DNA of 5,229 bases from Kiritimatiellales bacterium. Its GTDB lineage: Bacteria; Verrucomicrobiota; Kiritimatiellia; Kiritimatiellales; Pontiellaceae. Positions 1 through 4,389 of this stretch are shown one piece after another. Numbering within the stretch: position 1 is the stretch's first letter; each line of letters begins with the position of its first letter. The position numbers were made by a program, and so were the translations under genes. Where the stretch lies: the NCBI GenBank assembly GCA_013042165.1, contig JABDQT010000151.1, positions 1 to 5,229 of the forward strand. Direction: 5' to 3'. The notes under the pieces are model-generated. The model saw nothing but the letters and a program-made list of their open reading frames with translations, made no database searches and was not told the origin of the DNA.

Positions 1-122
1 GGTTTGCAGTTTGCGGTTTGGAACTCCTCCGTGAAATGGGTCGCCGGCGGATACGAGGTATAGCGGGGCCCCGGAACATTGTATTTACGAAGTTGATCGA
101 GGCTGACGCTTATCGGATTCAT
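1..122 (-). CDS. hemN: Oxygen-independent coproporphyrinogen III oxidase, N-terminal fragment (cut by window edge)
   Basis: The reverse strand from the ATG at 122-120 reads 40 codons to the left edge without a stop. Residues 13-25 read KYNVPGPRYTSYP, matching the conserved N-terminal signature of HemN (KYN..GPRYTSYPTA in the E. coli protein as I recall it). HemN is a cytoplasmic radical-SAM enzyme that oxidatively decarboxylates coproporphyrinogen III to protoporphyrinogen IX without oxygen. The CxxxCxxC iron-sulfur motif should lie further along and is not in the window, so catalytic competence cannot be judged. The start overlaps the hemE stop by four bases (ATGA at 122-119). I see no clear Shine-Dalgarno, so translation is probably coupled to hemE. 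Only the window edge truncates the gene. It could be a HemN paralogue, but the GPRYTSYP motif favours true HemN over HemW/HutW-type relatives. Confidence 0.9.
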   Translation of the reverse strand, partial: MNPISVSLDQLRKYNVPGPRYTSYPPATHFTEEFQTANCK

Positions 123-1162
123 TTAAAATTTTGGACGGTTTCGGTAACGGCCTGAATGGCATCGATCTCAGCCTCCGGCGGAACGCCGTGGCCGAGGTTG
201 AAGATGAATCCGCTGCGGCCGCGCATCTCCTCGAGAATCCGCCGGGCCTCCTCCGCTGCGGCTTCCGGTTTTGCCACCAGCAGTGCGGGGTCGAGATTGC
301 CCTGTACGGCGACATCCCCGGGAATCTTTCCGGCTACATAGCGCATATCGATGCCCCAGTCGATGCCTAGCACGTTGGCGCCGGTCTGCACGACTTGCTT
401 CCAGTTGTGGTGGACATTGCGGGCAAACACGATGGTTGGAACGGCACCGCCTATGGCATCGATAATCTGCTGCATCCAGAGCCCGGATATCTTCCAGAAC
501 ATATTGGGAGCGAGCGTGCCGCCCTGGCTGTCGAAAATCTGGATCACATCAGCACCGGCTTCAATTTGTGCTTTGAGATAGACGATGGTGGCTTCGGTGA
601 TCTTCTCGAGCAGGGTGAAGAAGAGCTTGGGTTCGTTATAGAGCATGGCGCGTGAGCGGATGTTTTCGCGCGAACTTCCGCCTTCGACCATGAAGGAGGC
701 GAGCGTCCACGGCGAGCCGGCAAAACCGATGATCGCCCGTTCATCGCCGAGTTCATTACGAACGAGTTTAATGGCCTCGGGGGTGTAGCTGATGTGGTCG
801 AGCACGTTCGTCGGATCCAGCCTGTCGACGTCCGCCTTCGAATTGAGCTCGAAATCCATGCGGACACCGCCCTGATCGAGCAGTTCGTATTTCTGTCCCA
901 TGGCTTCGGCAATGACGAGGATGTCGGAAAAGATGACGGCGGCGTCGTATCCGAAACGACGGATCGGTTGGAGCGTAACTTCGGCGGCCATCGCCGGATC
1001 CTGTACCAGCTCCGTGAACTTGTGCTCGGCCTTGAGCGCGCGATATTCCGGCAGGGAGCGCCCGGCCTGCCGCATCATCCAGACAGGCGGTCGGTCGTTG
1101 GCTTCGCATTGACAGGCGCGCAGAAAGCGCTCGCGGCAGGTTATCGTGTTTTCATCACTCAT
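119..1162 (-). CDS. hemE: Uroporphyrinogen decarboxylase
   Basis: This 347-residue cytoplasmic enzyme converts uroporphyrinogen III to coproporphyrinogen III by removing four acetate carboxyls. The length is normal for HemE. Visible family signatures are PPVWMMRQAGR at 25-35 (substrate-binding Arg31 and Arg35), FSDIL at 78-82 with the catalytic Asp80, GFAGSPWTL at 146-154, DSQGG at 211-215 with Ser212, and NLGHGVPP at 322-329 with His325. Two usually aromatic positions differ: Ser36 where RQAGRY is normal, and Phe157 where the active-site Tyr (Tyr164 in the human enzyme) is normal. I chose the ATG at 1160-1162 because the family begins about here. A TTG nine codons upstream (1187-1189) is possible, but neither has a strong Shine-Dalgarno. 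The gene lies 34 nt after the RidA-like gene and overlaps hemN by 4 nt, so co-transcription is likely. Confidence 0.95.
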   Translation of the reverse strand: MSDENTITCRERFLRACQCEANDRPPVWMMRQAGRSLPEYRALKAEHKFTELVQDPAMAAEVTLQPIRRFGYDAAVIFSDILVIAEAMGQKYELLDQGGVRMDFELNSKADVDRLDPTNVLDHISYTPEAIKLVRNELGDERAIIGFAGSPWTLASFMVEGGSSRENIRSRAMLYNEPKLFFTLLEKITEATIVYLKAQIEAGADVIQIFDSQGGTLAPNMFWKISGLWMQQIIDAIGGAVPTIVFARNVHHNWKQVVQTGANVLGIDWGIDMRYVAGKIPGDVAVQGNLDPALLVAKPEAAAEEARRILEEMRGRSGFIFNLGHGVPPEAEIDAIQAVTETVQNFK

Positions 1163-1196
1163 AGGCCGGACATTGTCGCATACCGGCAAAAGGTGA

Positions 1197-2360
1197 TCAA
1201 TTCACTTTTACAGCGTCGAGCTCGATCTCGAAAAGCAGGTCGTGGCGGCAGACATCGGCATGCGATATGGCGACGGGCAGCTCGGGGAGGTTGTTTTTCA
1301 GACAGTAATCGGCGAGCAGGTGCGCTTCGTCGAAATTCTTGAAGTAGGCGATGGCCCGGCAGGTGTTTTCCCAGTCCATGTCGCGCGATTCCAGAATGGC
1401 GTGCACGACTTTCATGGTCAGCTCAATCTGCTTTTCGGTATCGCCGATATGCACGGTCTTGCCGCCGGGTTCGATGCTGGCGGTGCCGGAAATGGTGAGC
1501 AGGCGGGAGCCGGGCTGGTCGATCTCGACGGCGCGCGCAAAAGAGCTTTTATAGTCGATGGCCGGGCACTGTAGCGGGGAGGGCACGGCGAACACCTTGA
1601 CGCCGTCGTGCTTGGGCTTGACCGCGAGCAGGGCGCAGACCATCGCTTCGCCGGCGGCGGAGCCGGCGCCGATGCCGGTACTGGCCGGCACCATTTTTTC
1701 AAAGGTGCCGCGCTCCTTGAAAAACTGTGTGCGGACGGCGTTGAATTCGTCGTACCATTCAAGCAGGTCGTTCAGATAGATCCACGTGCGGGCGATATCG
1801 GTAAATTCCATATCAGCCTGACCCAGCAGGGTTTCCATTTTTTCAAACACCTCGAGCGCCTGCTCTTCGCGGGAGAGGGAGAGGTCGTCGGCGCGGATGT
1901 CACCGAGCAGACAGTAACGCGCGTCTTCGGTGTCGTACCAGTTGCCGACCTTGCGCTCGCCGTCCATGACGGGATGAAGCTCCGCACCCGAAAGTGCAAT
2001 AAACTGCGTACCGGTGATGGTTGAACCCGAGCAGGCATCGCCGTGGAGCAGGGTCATCGGCCAGTCCAGTTTCTTGATGGCCGAGACGGCCTTGGGATAA
2101 AACTGGCGTCCGCCAAAGAGATACTGAAAGGCGATCTTGGCATCGCGGGCCGCCATTTCGGCCGCCACGCGGTCGAACACATCGTGGAGGGTTGATTCCG
2201 TGGCCTGCGCCGTGGTGAAGTAGGCCTTCACGCCGTCATGCGGGAATTCCACGATCTGCAGCGTATCGGTCGGATTGACGATAGATTCATCCATTTCAAG
2301 GCTTTCTTTCACGGCCCCTTTTTGCAGGGCGGCCGGTGAGGTTTTAATAGCAGTTAACAT
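1197..2360 (-). CDS. Tandem RidA (YjgF/YER057c/UK114)-superfamily protein, chorismatase-like
   Basis: This 387-residue protein has two halves. Residues 33-250 include RTWIYL (191-196), EWYDEFNAVRTQFF (201-214) and PASTGIGAG (225-233). As I recall them, these motifs resemble the chorismatase family (FkbO, Hyg5, XanB2), which is built from RidA-like folds. Residues 265-385 look like a RidA domain, ending in DVCRHDLLFEIELDA (369-383), which parallels the RidA C-terminal Arg and the (V/F)EIE strand. RidA enzymes hydrolyse reactive enamine/imine products of PLP enzymes; chorismatases cleave chorismate to pyruvate and a dihydroxy- or hydroxybenzoate-type product. The sequence alone does not decide between them. 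I see no signal peptide, so it is probably cytoplasmic. The ATG at 2358-2360 follows a purine-rich AGAAAGAAG. Alternatives are the ATG at 2391-2393, inside an inverted repeat, and the ATG at 2292-2294; all leave the domains intact. It lies 93 nt after the deacylase gene and 34 nt before hemE. Confidence 0.75.
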   Translation of the reverse strand: MLTAIKTSPAALQKGAVKESLEMDESIVNPTDTLQIVEFPHDGVKAYFTTAQATESTLHDVFDRVAAEMAARDAKIAFQYLFGGRQFYPKAVSAIKKLDWPMTLLHGDACSGSTITGTQFIALSGAELHPVMDGERKVGNWYDTEDARYCLLGDIRADDLSLSREEQALEVFEKMETLLGQADMEFTDIARTWIYLNDLLEWYDEFNAVRTQFFKERGTFEKMVPASTGIGAGSAAGEAMVCALLAVKPKHDGVKVFAVPSPLQCPAIDYKSSFARAVEIDQPGSRLLTISGTASIEPGGKTVHIGDTEKQIELTMKVVHAILESRDMDWENTCRAIAYFKNFDEAHLLADYCLKNNLPELPVAISHADVCRHDLLFEIELDAVKVN

Positions 2361-2380
2361 ACCAGACTTCTTTCTGTCGC

Positions 2381-2399
2381 AGGTCAATCTCATTGACCT
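2381..2399. promoter_or_regulatory. Perfect 8-bp inverted repeat, candidate operator or leader hairpin before the RidA-like gene
   Basis: AGGTCAAT-CTC-ATTGACCT is a perfect inverted repeat with a 3-nt spacer, ending 20 nt before the chosen start of the RidA-like gene. On the minus strand a TATAAG, which could be a poor -10, sits just upstream, but no convincing -35 goes with it. The repeat has the size and symmetry of a dimeric repressor site. In RNA it would form an 8-bp stem with no following U-tract, so it is not an intrinsic terminator. Its function is inferred only. Confidence 0.4.
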
Positions 2400-2453
2400 T
2401 ATACCTATGAGACGACCGGGGGCAGGGGTTATGGACAAGCCTGTAATATCGGC

Positions 2454-4085
2454 CTATTCATTTCGGGCGAGAAATTGCCCGTTGCGGCGGCTCGTATGTT
2501 TTCCGTCTTCAAAGGTATGAACGCCGTTGACCAGAACGTGGCGCATGCCGTCGGCGAGCCGGTGCGGGTCGGCATAGGTGCTGTTTTCGCGGATCGCTTC
2601 GGGATCGAAGATGATGAGATCCGCAACATAGCCTTCCTTGATCAGTCCGCGCTTTTGCAGGTTGAACTGCCGGGCCGGCAGTCCGGTCATTTTATGAATG
2701 GCTTCGGGCAGCGGCACGGTTTTGCCATCCAGTGCGGCGCGGAGGAAGCGGGTATGGCTGCCGTAGGCGCGCGGGTGCGGATGGTCGCGGCTGAGCGGGC
2801 CCCACGGCGCGCGCATCGAGCCGTCGGAGCCGAGCGAGACATAGGGTTCGGCGAGTACGCGCCACATGTTTTCCTCCGACATGCTGAAGAAGATGCCGCC
2901 GGTTTTCAGCTCGTCGGTGTCGATCAGATGCAGGAAGGCATCGACCGGTTCCATGCCGAGCGCATCAGCAACCTCGGGCAGGTATTTTCCTTTGTAAGCC
3001 TCGTATTGCGTGGAGCCGATCATGACGTTGTCCCAATAGTCCGCCGGCTGGCCGGCGAGCTCGTCGCGCAGGGTGGCGCGGGTTTCCGGATCGCGGATCC
3101 GCGCAAGGATGGCATCGCGCCCGCCATACGAAGCCCATTGCGGCAGCAGGATGTCGAGATCGGTGCTGCCGGCGGTATAGGGATAGCGGTCCGAGCCGAT
3201 TTCGATGCGCGAGCCCGCCGCCCGGATTTTTTCCAGCGCCGCCTCGAGCTTGTTCCAGTTTTTGATGCCCGAGGTTTTGAGATGGGAAATCTGCAGGCGC
3301 GCACCCGAGCGTTCGGCGATGTCGATGGCTTCGTCGATGGCCTCGAGCAGCTGGTTCGATTCGGAACGCATGTGGGTGGTGTAGAGGCCTCCATACCGGG
3401 CGGTGGTGCGGCAGAGCTCGATGATCTCCTCGCGCGGTACGGCGGAGCCGGGCGGATAGGCCAGCCCGGAGCTGAGGCCGATGGCGCCTTCGTCAAGCGC
3501 CTGTTCAAGTGCGCCCTGCATGCGTTGCATCTCGTCGGATTTCGCACCGCGCGGTTCGTACCCGCAGATGCCCGCATGCAGGGTATTGTGCCCGATCAGC
3601 AGGGCCACATTGATGGCGGGGTTGGCTTCGGCATAGCGTTCCCGGTAATCGGCGACCGTTTTCCACGGCGGTGCTTCGGGGCGGGTGGGGATAGGCCGCC
3701 GGGCTGTCCGCGGCGCGCCCGGCGAGCGCGCCCTGCCTAATTGCGAGTAATCCTTGTCGCACCAGTCGGAGGGCATTTTGTAGTCGCCGTTGAGCGGCGC
3801 GGCCGAGGCGCCGCAGTTGCCGCAGATTTCCGTGGTGATGCCCTGGTAGATTTTCGAGGCTGCGGACGGTTCGAGCAGCAGATAGGCATCCGAATGCGAA
3901 TGGGCATCGATAAATCCGGGGCAGACGATGCATCCGGCCGCATCGATCGTCTGATGGGCGGTGGATGCCGAAAGATCGCCCAATTGTGTAATCGAAGTTT
4001 CGTTAATCCCGATATCGCAGGCAATAGCATGGCATCCGGATCCATCGATCACGGTGGCATTGATAATCCTGGTATCAAAATCCAT
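2454..4085 (-). CDS. N-acyl-D-amino-acid deacylase (D-aminoacylase), amidohydrolase superfamily
   Basis: This 543-residue metal-dependent hydrolase should release free D-amino acids (or a related N-acyl amino acid) and a carboxylate. The N-terminal beta part reads DTRIINATVIDGSG (4-17) and is followed by PGFIDAHSHSD (56-66). The D-aminoacylase metal and catalytic set is complete: His62, His64, Cys91 in GNCGAS, His238 in TTHMRSE, His268 in ISHLK and Asp421 in GSDGS. The C-terminal part has the KEGYVADLIIFDP motif (483-495) typical of the family. No signal peptide is evident. The ATG at 4083-4085 gives the usual N-terminus; the GTG 21 codons upstream adds a non-homologous stretch. No good Shine-Dalgarno is seen. 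Residues 117-140 form an unusual Arg/Pro-rich insert. This is the first gene of the leftward unit. Substrate specificity (D-Glu, D-Asp, broad D-amino acid) cannot be read from the sequence. Confidence 0.9.
   Translation of the reverse strand: MDFDTRIINATVIDGSGCHAIACDIGINETSITQLGDLSASTAHQTIDAAGCIVCPGFIDAHSHSDAYLLLEPSAASKIYQGITTEICGNCGASAAPLNGDYKMPSDWCDKDYSQLGRARSPGAPRTARRPIPTRPEAPPWKTVADYRERYAEANPAINVALLIGHNTLHAGICGYEPRGAKSDEMQRMQGALEQALDEGAIGLSSGLAYPPGSAVPREEIIELCRTTARYGGLYTTHMRSESNQLLEAIDEAIDIAERSGARLQISHLKTSGIKNWNKLEAALEKIRAAGSRIEIGSDRYPYTAGSTDLDILLPQWASYGGRDAILARIRDPETRATLRDELAGQPADYWDNVMIGSTQYEAYKGKYLPEVADALGMEPVDAFLHLIDTDELKTGGIFFSMSEENMWRVLAEPYVSLGSDGSMRAPWGPLSRDHPHPRAYGSHTRFLRAALDGKTVPLPEAIHKMTGLPARQFNLQKRGLIKEGYVADLIIFDPEAIRENSTYADPHRLADGMRHVLVNGVHTFEDGKHTSRRNGQFLARNE
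3666..3737 (-). repeat. GC-rich, repeat-bearing in-frame segment coding an Arg/Pro-rich insert in the deacylase
   Basis: This stretch encodes residues 117-140, of which 13 of 24 are Arg or Pro. It sits between the GNCG metal motif and the WKTVADYRERY helix, where other D-aminoacylases have a shorter linker as far as I recall. It contains an 8-bp direct repeat GCGCGCCC (3713-3720 and 3726-3733). It also holds a 7-bp inverted repeat, GGCGCGC (3712-3718) with GCGCGCC (3726-3732). It may be a small repeat expansion, a loop insertion, or a pair of compensating frameshifts. The reading frame stays open. Confidence 0.4.
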
Positions 4086-4157
4086 GGGGAGGATTTTAAC
4101 GGGAAAAGGCCCGATAGAGAGCAAAATAAGCGCTTTTATGGAGCACACTTAAATATG

Positions 4158-4173
4158 AATACAATATTGTATT
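4158..4173. promoter_or_regulatory. 16-bp perfect palindrome, candidate regulator binding site
   Basis: AATACAAT-ATTGTATT is fully self-complementary. A further AATACAA half-site starts 29 bp to the right (4187-4193), close to three helical turns. The palindrome lies roughly 165 bp upstream of the predicted amtB start, within the normal enhancer range for a sigma-54 activator. It also overlaps the possible -10 of the leftward promoter, so it could activate one unit and repress the other. It does not match the NtrC consensus. In AT-rich DNA some palindromes arise by chance. Confidence 0.4.
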
Positions 4174-4193
4174 AGATGAGATGTGTAATACAA
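4166..4193 (-). promoter_or_regulatory. Possible sigma-70-type promoter for the deacylase/RidA-like/heme unit
   Basis: On the minus strand, TTGTAT (4193-4188) is followed after 16 nt by TACAAT (4171-4166). The -10 matches TATAAT at five of six positions; the -35 matches only the TTG of TTGACA. Transcription would start near 4160, leaving a leader of about 70 nt to the deacylase ATG at 4085. Both hexamers lie in AATACAA-type repeats, so repression by the same factor is possible. Confidence 0.3.
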
Positions 4194-4303
4194 AAATGAC
4201 TATATAATTACCAGTGATCGAGTGGGAAAAGAAGGGAGGTATAATTAGATAAATCATTGCATATGAATTATATATAAAATTCATGGGCGTCAATATATCT
4301 CCC

Positions 4304-4320
4304 TTGGCACACCTATTGCA
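4304..4320 (+). promoter_or_regulatory. Sigma-54 (RpoN) -24/-12 promoter of amtB
   Basis: TTGGCACACCTATTGCA matches the sigma-54 consensus YTGGCAC-N5-TTGCW. It has an intact TGGCAC, an intact TTGCA, and the required 12-bp distance between the GG (4306-4307) and GC (4318-4319) dinucleotides. Transcription should start about 12 bp after the GC, near 4331, giving an amtB leader of about 59 nt. Sigma-54 control is typical of ammonium transporter genes, where the activator is usually NtrC, though no NtrC consensus site is visible upstream. Confidence 0.8.
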
Positions 4321-4335
4321 AAAAGGGCCGCCTTA

Positions 4336-4359
4336 AGCCGCGGACATGTTGTCCGGGCT
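4336..4359 (+). promoter_or_regulatory. Hairpin in the amtB 5' leader
   Basis: AGCC-G-CGGACA-TGT-TGTCCG-GGCT can fold into a stem of ten base pairs with one bulged G (4340) and a 3-nt loop. It begins about five bases after the predicted sigma-54 start site. No U-tract follows, so it is not a terminator. A hairpin at the very 5' end could protect the mRNA or serve as a regulatory structure, and on DNA it could be an operator. Inference from symmetry only. Confidence 0.4.
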
Positions 4360-4377
4360 GAGTGGACAAAAACTGAT

Positions 4378-4382
4378 GGAGA
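4378..4382 (+). promoter_or_regulatory. Ribosome binding site of amtB
   Basis: GGAGA lies 7 nt before the ATG at 4390-4392, a good Shine-Dalgarno match and spacing. It supports this start over the second ATG at 4396-4398. Confidence 0.7.
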
Positions 4383-4389
4383 TGTATTG

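Larger units (their letters stand above)
4086..4389. other. AT-rich divergent control region between the deacylase gene and amtB
   Basis: This 304-bp stretch has no credible gene. It is strikingly AT-rich from about 4140 to 4300, against GC-rich flanking genes, as expected for bendable regulatory DNA. It contains a 16-bp palindrome (4158-4173), an extra half-site (4187-4193), and a 7-bp inverted repeat ATGAATT/AATTCAT (4263-4269 and 4278-4284). It also holds a sigma-54 promoter match (4304-4320) and a hairpin (4336-4359). Two TATAAT hexamers (4203-4208 and 4240-4245) lack good -35 partners. No canonical NtrC site (GCAC-N-GTGC type) was found. Confidence 0.7.

Noticed and set aside
1167..1189. 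Short inverted repeat (GCCGG/CCGGC) in the gap before hemE
   Set aside because: Five pairs with a 13-nt loop in GC-rich DNA is within chance, and no U-tract follows.
794..1342. A plus-strand frame spanning the hemE start and the RidA-like gene's end
   Set aside because: It covers two well-supported minus-strand genes and their junction and has no family features.
2475..3740. A 421-codon open frame on the plus strand, antisense to the deacylase
   Set aside because: The minus-strand frame encodes a full D-aminoacylase with all metal ligands. The plus-strand translation shows no recognisable domain and is a typical GC-rich antisense shadow.
4100..4113. CGGG-AAAAGG-CCCG small hairpin before the deacylase
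   Set aside because: A four-pair stem is too short to call a terminator or regulatory structure.
4231..4245. GGGAGGT followed by TATAAT, resembling a strong ribosome binding site or a -10 box
   Set aside because: No start codon with a usable frame follows the GGAGG (stops come within a few codons), and no good -35 lies 16-18 bp before the TATAAT. It may be a weak alternative amtB promoter, but I cannot support it.
4086..4300. NtrC enhancer or IHF site expected upstream of a sigma-54 promoter
   Set aside because: I looked for GCAC/GTGC-type palindromes and for WATCAANNNNTTR on both strands by eye and found no convincing match.
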